Source: BOKV01 sp049289295 (lineage in GTDB: Bacteria; Pseudomonadota; Alphaproteobacteria; Rhizobiales; Rhizobiaceae). From it: DNA of 64,000 nt. The stretch spans positions 62,001 through 126,000 of the forward strand of contig JBATLL010000102.1 of NCBI GenBank assembly GCA_049289295.1, given 5' to 3'. A program made the translations under genes and the position numbers. The notes beneath the pieces were generated by a model. The model was not told the origin of the DNA. It did not search any database and saw only the letters and a list, made by a program, of their open reading frames with translations. Of this stretch, positions 26,624-33,948 are shown piece after piece; positions within the stretch are counted from its first letter, which is position 1; each line of letters starts with the position of its first letter.

Positions 26624-26697
26624 TCAAGCGGCAAACTTCACGCCCGCACTCATCGACCCAGCACCTGCTGGCGCCAACACGAAACGCTGCTCCGAGT

Positions 26698-27540
26698 TCA
26701 AAGTTCGGTGCGAACGTGCCACAGTTCGGGGAACAGTTCGACCTCGAGCATGCGCCGCAGGTAACTCACGCCCACCGTGCCACCTGTACCGCGCTTGAAC
26801 CCGATGACCCGTTCAACCGTTGTCACGTGATTGAACCTCCAGCGGCGGAAATAGTCTTCAAAATCGACCAGCTTCTCCGCCAGTTCATAGAGTTCCCAGT
26901 TCGTTTCCGGGTTGCGATAGACAGCCTGCCACACCGCCTGCACGCCGGCGTTCGCCACGTAGGGCTCCGACACGTCACGCCGCAGGATGTCGCCGGGCAC
27001 ATTGGCACCCATGCGCGCTGCCAGCCGCAGCGCCTCGTCATAAATGCTCGGCGTCTCAAGTTCGCGCGACAGCTTTTCGCTGATATCGGCGCGGTGACTG
27101 TGTGGCTTCAGCATCGCCTTGTTGCGATTGCCAAGCATGTATTCGATCAGTCGATATTGCCACGACTGGAACCCGGACGATTGGCCCAGCTTTGTTCGGA
27201 AATGCGTATACTCGCTTGGAGTCATGGTGCGCAGCACATCCCAGGCATTGTTGAGCTGTTCGAAGATGCGCGCCACCCTGGAAAGCATCTTGAAGGCGGG
27301 CTGAACGGCATCGCTCTTGATCGCCTGGCGCGCTGCATTGATCTCGTGGATAGCCAGTTTCATCCACAATTCCGATGTCTGGTGCTGGATGACGAACAGC
27401 ATTTCGTCATGTGCATCCGACAGGGGCTTCTGCGCGTCCAGGATCTGATCGAGATGCAGATAGTCTCCATAGGACATGCGCCCGTCAAAGGCCATCTGCG
27501 CACCTTCGGCCGCAGGGTCATAGGGTTCCATCTGCGTCAT
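26698..27540 (-). CDS. kynA: Tryptophan 2,3-dioxygenase
   Basis: The 280-residue heme dioxygenase opens the indole ring of L-tryptophan to N-formylkynurenine. Family motifs are MSYGDYLHLDQILDAQ near residue 22, FVIQHQTSELWMKL near 49, SSGFQSWQYRLIEYMLGN near 122, and the C-terminal GFKRGTGGTVGVSYLR. It is the last gene of the nine-gene operon read on the minus strand and overlaps kynU by four bases (ATGA). A separate kynurenine formamidase (kynB) is not seen in the window. Confidence 0.95.
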   Translation of the reverse strand: MTQMEPYDPAAEGAQMAFDGRMSYGDYLHLDQILDAQKPLSDAHDEMLFVIQHQTSELWMKLAIHEINAARQAIKSDAVQPAFKMLSRVARIFEQLNNAWDVLRTMTPSEYTHFRTKLGQSSGFQSWQYRLIEYMLGNRNKAMLKPHSHRADISEKLSRELETPSIYDEALRLAARMGANVPGDILRRDVSEPYVANAGVQAVWQAVYRNPETNWELYELAEKLVDFEDYFRRWRFNHVTTVERVIGFKRGTGGTVGVSYLRRMLEVELFPELWHVRTEL

Positions 27541-28730
27541 GTTACTGCTCCCTTTATCTTGAATTTCGGATTATCCCAGCGCTGCTCGTCCATGATCACC
27601 TGAAGTCGGCGGGCAGCTTCGACAACGTCATCATTCCCAACATAGAGCGGCGTAAAGCCGAAGCGGATGATATCGGGCGCGCGGAAGTCGCCTATGACCC
27701 GATCGGCCACCAGCGCCTGCATGACCGCAAATCCTTCCTTGTGTCGGAACGATATCTGCGAGCCGCGCTGGCTTGCATCACGCGGGCTGGCCAACTCGAG
27801 TTCGGGGCATCGCGCTTCGACTTCCCGGATGAAGATTTCGCACAGCTCGATCGACTTCTTCCGCAAGTCCGCCATGTCGACTTCCTGCCATGCATCCATC
27901 GCCGCATCGAGAACGGCCATCTGGATGACGGGCGGTGTGCCAACGCGCATCCGGCTGATACCGGGTCCGGCACGATAGCTGAGATCGAAGGCAAAGGGCT
28001 CCGCATGGCCAAGCCAGCCCGACAGGGCAGGAACAGCCTTTCCCTGCAATTGCGGGCGAACATAGATGAACGCTGGAGCGCCCGGGCCCCCATTGAGATA
28101 TTTGTAGGTGCAGCCGACTGCGAAATCGGCACCACATCCTGCGAGATCGACGGGCAATGCCCCGGCGGAATGCGCCAGGTCCCAGATCACCAGCGCGCCA
28201 TTTTCATGTGCACGTTGCGTGATCGCCGCCATGTCGTGCATCCTGCCGGTCCGGTAATCGATATGGGTGAGCATGACCACCGCCACCGTTTCATCGATTG
28301 CTGCAAGCACTCCCTCCGGCTCCACGGTTTTCAACCGATGGCCGCGTCCCAGCGACGAAAGCAGGCCTTCAGCCATGTAGAGATCGGTTGGAAAATTGCC
28401 GGTGTCCGACAGAATGACCCGTCGTTCCGGGTTGAGGTCAATTGCGGAAGCCAGCGCCTGGTAGACCTTTATCGACAGCGTATCGCCAACGACAACACTG
28501 TCTTCTTCCGCACCGATCAGTTTCGCGATCCGGTTTCCGATCTTGATGGGAAGCTGCATCCAGCCAGCCTTGTTCCAGCCGGTGATGAGCATCTCGCCCC
28601 ATTCGTCCGCCATGACGCCCGACGCTCTTTGCACTGCATTGAGCGGCAGGGGCCCAAGCGAATTGCCGTCTAGATAGATCAGTCCATCGGGAAGATGGAA
28701 CAGAGCCCGGGTTCTGGTGAAATCGCTCAA
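27537..28730 (-). CDS. kynU: Kynureninase
   Basis: The 397-residue PLP enzyme cleaves kynurenine to anthranilate and alanine. Motifs are FHLPDGLIYLDGNSLGPLP at the start, LSDTGNFPTDLYMAEGL near residue 105, WDLAHSAGALPVDL near 180, and the PLP lysine in GCTYKYLNGGPGAPAF near 210. It overlaps both neighbours by four bases (ATGA), which couples it to the anthranilate-CoA ligase upstream. This shows that anthranilate made here is meant for CoA activation. Confidence 0.95.
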   Translation of the reverse strand: MSDFTRTRALFHLPDGLIYLDGNSLGPLPLNAVQRASGVMADEWGEMLITGWNKAGWMQLPIKIGNRIAKLIGAEEDSVVVGDTLSIKVYQALASAIDLNPERRVILSDTGNFPTDLYMAEGLLSSLGRGHRLKTVEPEGVLAAIDETVAVVMLTHIDYRTGRMHDMAAITQRAHENGALVIWDLAHSAGALPVDLAGCGADFAVGCTYKYLNGGPGAPAFIYVRPQLQGKAVPALSGWLGHAEPFAFDLSYRAGPGISRMRVGTPPVIQMAVLDAAMDAWQEVDMADLRKKSIELCEIFIREVEARCPELELASPRDASQRGSQISFRHKEGFAVMQALVADRVIGDFRAPDIIRFGFTPLYVGNDDVVEAARRLQVIMDEQRWDNPKFKIKGAVT

Positions 28731-30352
28731 TTCTGTTTCTCCTGGCGAAGCCTGAACCGCTGGATCTTGCCGGTCTGTGTCTTGGGCAGTGCATCAATGA
28801 AGATCACGGAGCGCGGATATTTGTAAGGCGCGATCACCGACTTGACGTGATCCTGGAGAAGCTTGACCGTTTCCTTGTCACGCGCCACGCCTTCGCGCAG
28901 GACAACATGGGCCTGCACGATCTGGCCGCGTTCCTCATCGGCTGCTCCAATCACCCCGCATTCCACGACATCGCCATGGGACAGCAGTGCCGCCTCCACT
29001 TCGGGACCGGCAATATTGTAGCCAGCCGAAATGATCATGTCGTCCGAGCGCGCGGCAAAGTGGAAATAGCCATCTTCATCCTGGATGAAACTGTCGCCAG
29101 TCAGGTTCCAGCCCTTGACCACATATTTTTTCTGGCGTTCGTCAGCAAGGTATCGGCAACCGGTCGGACCGCGCACGGCCAGGCGGCCCACCGTACCGCG
29201 CGGCACCTCGTTCATGTCTTCATCGACAATGCGCGCTTCATAGCCACGCACAGGCTTGCCGGTACAAGCTGGTTTGGAATCGCCAAACCGGTTGGAGATG
29301 AAGATGTGCAGCAGTTCGGTCGCGCCGATGCCGTCCAGCATTGGCTTGCCGGTCTTCTTCATCCACTGTTCGTAAACGGGCGCTGGCAGGGTTTCGCCAG
29401 CCGATACGGCTGCGCGCAACGAAGACAGGTCCGCCCCCTCCTCCATCGCGGCGAGCATGGCGCGGTAAGCCGTTGGCGCCGTGAAGCAGACCGTAGCCCC
29501 GTATGTCTGGATGATCTCGATCATGTTGGGTGGCGAGGCATTCTCCAGCAGGGTTGCTGCTGCACCGAAGCGCAATGGAAAGATTGCAAGTCCGCCGAGG
29601 CCGAAGGTGAATGCGAGCGGCGGCGAGCCGATGAAAATGTCTTCAGGCACCACACCCAGGACTTCCCTGGCATAGCCGTCGGCGATGATCATCAGGTCGC
29701 GGTGGAAATGCATCGTTGCCTTCGGGTCGCCCGTCGTGCCCGATGTGAAACCAAGCAGTGCCACGTCATCGCGCCCTGTCTCGACACTCTTGAACTTGAC
29801 CGACTTGTTGAGCGCGGCGCGGTCCAGTTCCGCGTCATGGTTCGCGGTACCATCAAAGCCGATCACCTTCTTCAGATATGGGCTGTCCTTTGCGCACGAG
29901 ACCATTTCATCCATCAGCCGCGTATCGCAAAGCGCCAGCGAAATCTCTGCCTTGGCGACGATCTTCGTCAGTTCGCCAGCCCGCAGCATCGGCATCGTGT
30001 TGACGACCACCGCACCGGCCTTCGTCGCGGCAAGCCAGCACGCGACCATTGCCGGATTGTTGGCAGAGCGGATCAGCACCCTGTTGCCGGGCTTGATGCC
30101 ATAATCCTCGACCAGCACATTGGCGATGCGATTGGTCCAGTCTGCCAGTTCCTTGTAGGTACGCCGCCGCCCGTTGCCGATCAGCGCGGTATTGTCGCCA
30201 AAGCCCTTCTCGACCATTCGGTCGGTCAGTTCCACACCGGCATTGAGATGGTCGGGATAATCGTAATCCGAAAGCAGGAAATCCGGCATCGCATCTGCCG
30301 ATGGCAGATTGTCCCTGCTGAAACTGTCAACATGTGCACTGGGCCCAAGCAT
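28727..30352 (-). CDS. 2-Aminobenzoate (anthranilate)-CoA ligase
   Basis: The 541-residue AMP-forming ligase activates anthranilate to 2-aminobenzoyl-CoA. The ATP loop is GFTSGTTGDPKATMHFH near residue 180, the GATELLHIF motif near 315, GDSFIQDEDGYFHFAARSDDMI near 410, and the catalytic lysine region PKTQTGKIQRFRL at the end. Several upstream ATGs exist; 30352 (MLGPSAHVDSF) was chosen because GGAGG lies five bases before it and homologues begin this way. Benzoate-CoA ligase is the alternative, but the kynU and 2-aminobenzoyl-CoA monooxygenase context favours anthranilate. Confidence 0.88.
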   Translation of the reverse strand: MLGPSAHVDSFSRDNLPSADAMPDFLLSDYDYPDHLNAGVELTDRMVEKGFGDNTALIGNGRRRTYKELADWTNRIANVLVEDYGIKPGNRVLIRSANNPAMVACWLAATKAGAVVVNTMPMLRAGELTKIVAKAEISLALCDTRLMDEMVSCAKDSPYLKKVIGFDGTANHDAELDRAALNKSVKFKSVETGRDDVALLGFTSGTTGDPKATMHFHRDLMIIADGYAREVLGVVPEDIFIGSPPLAFTFGLGGLAIFPLRFGAAATLLENASPPNMIEIIQTYGATVCFTAPTAYRAMLAAMEEGADLSSLRAAVSAGETLPAPVYEQWMKKTGKPMLDGIGATELLHIFISNRFGDSKPACTGKPVRGYEARIVDEDMNEVPRGTVGRLAVRGPTGCRYLADERQKKYVVKGWNLTGDSFIQDEDGYFHFAARSDDMIISAGYNIAGPEVEAALLSHGDVVECGVIGAADEERGQIVQAHVVLREGVARDKETVKLLQDHVKSVIAPYKYPRSVIFIDALPKTQTGKIQRFRLRQEKQN

Positions 30353-30386
30353 TTGTTCCTCCATCCCTGTCATGATTTCCAGGCTA

Positions 30387-30800
30387 TCATCCCTGCGGAA
30401 TGACTGCCGTCGCCTCGATTTCAACCTTGGCCCGGTCTTCGACCAGTGCCGTCACCTGCACCATGGCCATTGCCGGGAAATGCCTTCCGATGATATCGCG
30501 ATAGGCAGCGCCAAGTTCCTTCAGGCTTGCCAGATATTCCTTCTTGTCCGTAACGTACCAGGTCATGCGAACAAGATGCTCCGGGCCTGCTCCCGCTTCC
30601 TTCAGCACTTCGATCACATTGCGCAGTGCCTGGGCCGCCTGTCCGGCGAAGTCGTCGGTTTCGAATTCCTGTTGCCCGTTCCATCCGATCAGGCCGCCGC
30701 AGAAGATCATGCGCCCGCTCGCCATGACGCCATTGGCGTAACCAACGGCCGGTTTCCAGTTCCTGGGATTGAGAAACGTGTGGGGGCTGTCTGCGTTCAT
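30387..30800 (-). CDS. RidA/YjgF-family protein, non-archetypal
   Basis: The 137-residue protein has the Rid fold (RMIFCGGLIGWNGQ near residue 30, VRMTWYVTDKKEYL near 83, VEIEATAVIP at the end). Archetypal RidA has an essential arginine in the FPARS region; here it reads FPAMAMVQV, so that arginine is methionine. It therefore belongs to another Rid subgroup. Its position overlapping the acyl-CoA dehydrogenase gene by four bases suggests a role on an enamine or imine intermediate of 2-aminobenzoyl-CoA breakdown. That role is inferred. Confidence 0.85.
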   Translation of the reverse strand: MNADSPHTFLNPRNWKPAVGYANGVMASGRMIFCGGLIGWNGQQEFETDDFAGQAAQALRNVIEVLKEAGAGPEHLVRMTWYVTDKKEYLASLKELGAAYRDIIGRHFPAMAMVQVTALVEDRAKVEIEATAVIPQG

Positions 30801-31963
30801 TGGTCGTTCCTTTCCGCCTCGGCAGCCGCCAGGGCCGACCTCGCTATGATGATCTTCTGCACGTCAGAGGCACCTTCATAGATGCGCAGCGCGCGTATTT
30901 CCCGGTAAAGGCTCTCGACAATGTTTCCGCTGCGCACGCCATCGCCGCCGAAAATCTGGACCGCCGCGTCGATGGTACGCTGCGCGGTCTCCGTGGCATG
31001 CAATTTGGCCATCGCCGCTTCGCGGCTGACACGGGCAGCACCCATGTCCTTTGTCCAGGCTGCGCGGTAGATCAGCAGCGCCGATGCATCGATGTCGAGC
31101 GCCATGTCGGCAAGATGCCCCTGTACCATCTGCAGATCGGCCAGTGGCGAACCGAAAAGCTGGCGCGAAAGGCTGCGTTTCAGGGCCTCGTCGTGGGCAC
31201 GGCGCGCAAAACCCAATGCGGCCGCACCGACAGTCGGCCTGAACACATCCAGCACCGACATGGCGATGCGAAAGCCCTGGCCCGCTTCGCCGATCATCGC
31301 GGAAACTGGCAGTTCGATATTGTCGAACCGCAGGTGGGCGAGCGGATGGGGTGCAATGACCTCGATCCGCTCGACCACTTGCAGTCCAGGCGTATCGGCA
31401 GGGAGGAGAAAAGCCGATAGCCCCTTTGCACCCGAATCGACGGTGCCGGTTCGCGCAAACACCACGTAGAAGTCCGCAATTCCCCCGTTGGAAATGTAGG
31501 TCTTCTCACCATTGAGAATGTATTTGTCGCCCCGCAGCACTGCCGAACTCGTGGTGCTGGCGACATCAGAGCCTGAATCCGGCTCGGTCAGCGCGAACGC
31601 CGACAGGGCCTTGCCGGCCCGTGTGAGGTCCAGCCATTCCTGCTGCTGTGGCGAACCGAACAGGCTGATCGCGCCCGTACCAAGCCCCTGCATAGCGAAG
31701 GCGAAATCGGCAAGTCCGTCATGGCGCGCCAGCGTTTCGCGCGAAAGGCACAGCGTGCGCACATCGAGCTTCTCCCCGGCCCTGGCCGAGGTAGGCTTCA
31801 GCCATCCCGCCCCGCCGAGATCAGCCACCAGCTTCCTGCAGGCTGCATCTACATCCTTGTGGTCAACGCTCAGCGACGAAGCGCACCAGCTGTCGAGTGC
31901 CTCGTAATGTTCTCGGTGACTGCCCTCGAAGAACGGCCAATGGAGGAAACTCTTGTCCGACAC
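30797..31963 (-). CDS. Acyl-CoA dehydrogenase of the anthranilate operon
   Basis: The 388-residue flavin enzyme has standard acyl-CoA dehydrogenase features: FALTEPDSGSDVAST near residue 125 with NGEKTYISNGGIADFYVVFA, FGSPLADLQMVQGHLADMALD near 280, and the catalytic glutamate in LRIYEGASDVQKIIIAR near 365. The start is taken as GTG at 31963 (reading MSDKSFLHW), because AGGGGA lies six bases upstream and the start sits one base from the preceding stop. The longer ATG frame has an arginine-rich, unlikely N-terminus. It probably oxidises a ring or ring-opened CoA thioester. Confidence 0.88.
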   Translation of the reverse strand: MSDKSFLHWPFFEGSHREHYEALDSWCASSLSVDHKDVDAACRKLVADLGGAGWLKPTSARAGEKLDVRTLCLSRETLARHDGLADFAFAMQGLGTGAISLFGSPQQQEWLDLTRAGKALSAFALTEPDSGSDVASTTSSAVLRGDKYILNGEKTYISNGGIADFYVVFARTGTVDSGAKGLSAFLLPADTPGLQVVERIEVIAPHPLAHLRFDNIELPVSAMIGEAGQGFRIAMSVLDVFRPTVGAAALGFARRAHDEALKRSLSRQLFGSPLADLQMVQGHLADMALDIDASALLIYRAAWTKDMGAARVSREAAMAKLHATETAQRTIDAAVQIFGGDGVRSGNIVESLYREIRALRIYEGASDVQKIIIARSALAAAEAERNDQ

Positions 31964-31964
31964 A

Positions 31965-32777
31965 TCAGTTCCCCTGGAACACGGGTTTCTGTTTGGCAAC
32001 GAAGGCATGATAGGCGCGGTCGAAATCCTGCGTCTGCATGCAGATCGCCTGTGCCTGCGCTTCCGCCTCGATTGCCTGTTCAAGGCCCATGTTCCATTCC
32101 TGGTTCAACTGGGTCTTGGTAATGCCGTGGGCAAATGTCGGCCCCTCGCCCAGACGACGGGCAAGCGCCATCGCTTCGCTTTCCAGCACATCAGCCGAAT
32201 GCAGCGCGTTGAAGAAGCCCCAACGCTCCCCTTCCTCGCCATTCATGGTCCGGCCCGTATAGAGCAATTCCGCCGCGCGACCCTGTCCGATGATACGCGG
32301 CAACATCGCGCAGGCTCCCATGTCACAACCCGCCAGTCCGACCCGCGTGAACAAAAACGCCGTCTTCGCCTGCGGTGTGGCAAGGCGCAGGTCGGACGCC
32401 ATCGCAATGATCGCGCCAGCGCCAACACAGATGCCGTCGATTGCAGCGATGATCGGTCGGCTGCAGCCGATCATGGCCTTGACCAGATCGCCCGTCATGC
32501 GCGTGAATTTCAGCAGGTTCTTCATGTCCATCGCCACGAGTGGCCCGATGATATCGTGCACATCCCCGCCCGAACAGAAATTGCCGCCATTGGAAGCAAA
32601 CACGATCACATCAACATCGTCCGCATAGGCCATCGCCCTGAACGTATCGCGCAGTTCGGCATAGCTTTCGAAGGTCAGCGGGTTCTTGCGATCCGGCCTG
32701 TCCAGGCGGAACGTCGCTATCCGATCCTTGACCTCCAGCAGGAAATGCTTCGGCCTCAGTTCGCCTATCAGTGTCAT
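31965..32777 (-). CDS. Crotonase-family protein, candidate ring hydrolase or hydratase
   Basis: The 270-residue crotonase has the oxyanion motif NGGNFCSGGDVHDI near residue 65 and GICVGAGAIIAMASDLRL near 115. Both glutamates of enoyl-CoA hydratase are absent: the GGGxE position reads GAGAI, and the PExxLG position reads FLFTRVG. Instead GLAGCDMGACAMLPRIIG offers an aspartate, recalling the FD-G region of MenB and the ring hydrolase BadI. A ring-opening hydrolase for the dearomatised product is therefore plausible, although simple hydratase annotation would be the default. It is coupled to the MarR gene by ATGA. Confidence 0.8.
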   Translation of the reverse strand: MTLIGELRPKHFLLEVKDRIATFRLDRPDRKNPLTFESYAELRDTFRAMAYADDVDVIVFASNGGNFCSGGDVHDIIGPLVAMDMKNLLKFTRMTGDLVKAMIGCSRPIIAAIDGICVGAGAIIAMASDLRLATPQAKTAFLFTRVGLAGCDMGACAMLPRIIGQGRAAELLYTGRTMNGEEGERWGFFNALHSADVLESEAMALARRLGEGPTFAHGITKTQLNQEWNMGLEQAIEAEAQAQAICMQTQDFDRAYHAFVAKQKPVFQGN

Positions 32778-33220
32778 GCATTATCCTCCTGCTTCATCAT
32801 GTGCTTGATAAGCGCTTCCATCTTCACCACCTCGCCCGCGTTCATCGAGGCGAAGAGCTTGTCGACCAGTTGCTCATGTGTCCTGGCCTGCTCGCCAAAC
32901 TGCTCGCGTCCCAACGGCGTCAGCGCCACGTGAACCGTCCGCCGGTCGCTTTCCGACGGCACCCGCCTGACGAGGCCATCCTTTTCCAGCCGGTCAACCA
33001 CTGCAGTCGTGTTTCCGTTCGAGACAAGAAGCATCCGCGACAGTTCACTCATCGTCAGCCCGTGGTTCGCCCGGAATAGCGCTGCCATGACATCGAAGCG
33101 TGGCAGGGTTGTGCCGTGTGCGGTGCGCAGGTGGTCGCGAACCTGCATTTCGAACAGCCGGGTTGCGCGCAGCAGGCGCAACCAAAGACGCAAACGCATC
33201 TTCGACATCGCCTCGCTCAT
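32774..33220 (-). CDS. MarR-family regulator within the anthranilate operon
   Basis: The 148-residue MarR protein has a winged helix in residues 30-95 (LPRFDVMAALFRANHGLTMSELSRMLLVSNGNTTAVVDRLEKDGLVRRVPSESDRRT read in segments). It overlaps the genes on both sides by four bases. It probably senses an aminobenzoyl-CoA or related thioester and binds the palindrome at 36291-36325 upstream of the first gene. That ligand and target are inferred. Confidence 0.87.
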   Translation of the reverse strand: MSEAMSKMRLRLWLRLLRATRLFEMQVRDHLRTAHGTTLPRFDVMAALFRANHGLTMSELSRMLLVSNGNTTAVVDRLEKDGLVRRVPSESDRRTVHVALTPLGREQFGEQARTHEQLVDKLFASMNAGEVVKMEALIKHMMKQEDNA

Positions 33221-33948
33221 TCACCGCCTCCCGAAATGACGAGACCATGTCCGTTGACCATCGCCGCCTCTGGTGAAGCCAGGTAGAGCACTGCTGCCGC
33301 CACTTCTTCGGGCTTCACAATTCTGCCGACCTGCAGATCGCCGAATACCCTTGCCTGGGCTTCCTCGCGCGAAATCGCGAAGCGTTTCATGACACCGTCA
33401 ACCGCTTCGTCGGCCATTGGCGTATCGACCCAGCCCGGACAAACCGCATTGCACGTGATGCCGGATTTGCCAATTTCCAGCGCCAGCGAGCGCACCAGCC
33501 CCATCACACCATGCTTTGCAGCGCTGTAGGCAGCGACATTGGCTTCGCCATGCAGGCCGGAAATCGACGAGATCGCGATCAGCCTTCCACCCTTGCCCAT
33601 GCCCGCCAGCGCTTCACGGAAGGTGAGGAAAACCCCGGTAAGGGTGACGGCAATCGTATCGTTCCACAATTGAAGGCTCGTGTTGGCCACCCTCGACGCC
33701 TTGCCGACACCGGCATTTGCAACCACCACATCGTAGGACTTGTCGAATAACGCCTTGACTGAAGCTTCACTGGTCACGTCCGTGACACGGCAATCCATAC
33801 CGCGCCCATCATCGGTTTCCTGAAGCGCATCGAGGCGTCGGCCAGCGATGGTCACGGCCGCCCCCGCTTGCGCGAAGGCGCGAGCGACAGCCCGCCCAAT
33901 TCCAGAGCCGCCACCCGTTACCAGTACCCGCTTGCCCTTCATCGTCAT
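33217..33948 (-). CDS. Short-chain dehydrogenase/reductase
   Basis: The 243-residue SDR has the cofactor loop VLVTGGGSGIGRAVA near residue 8, VVVANAGVG near 75, ISSISGLHG near 130 and the catalytic pair YSAAKHG near 145. Short downstream region GGRIV... and SGGGE end are typical. It begins at 33948, overlapping the monooxygenase stop by ATGA. It may oxidise or reduce a hydroxy/keto group on the alicyclic CoA intermediate. Confidence 0.87.
   Translation of the reverse strand: MTMKGKRVLVTGGGSGIGRAVARAFAQAGAAVTIAGRRLDALQETDDGRGMDCRVTDVTSEASVKALFDKSYDVVVANAGVGKASRVANTSLQLWNDTIAVTLTGVFLTFREALAGMGKGGRLIAISSISGLHGEANVAAYSAAKHGVMGLVRSLALEIGKSGITCNAVCPGWVDTPMADEAVDGVMKRFAISREEAQARVFGDLQVGRIVKPEEVAAAVLYLASPEAAMVNGHGLVISGGGE

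Noticed and set aside
28847..30403. Plus-strand frame of 518 codons opposite the anthranilate-CoA ligase
   Set aside because: It mirrors a well-conserved AMP-forming ligase and looks like antisense composition, rich in His and Arg.
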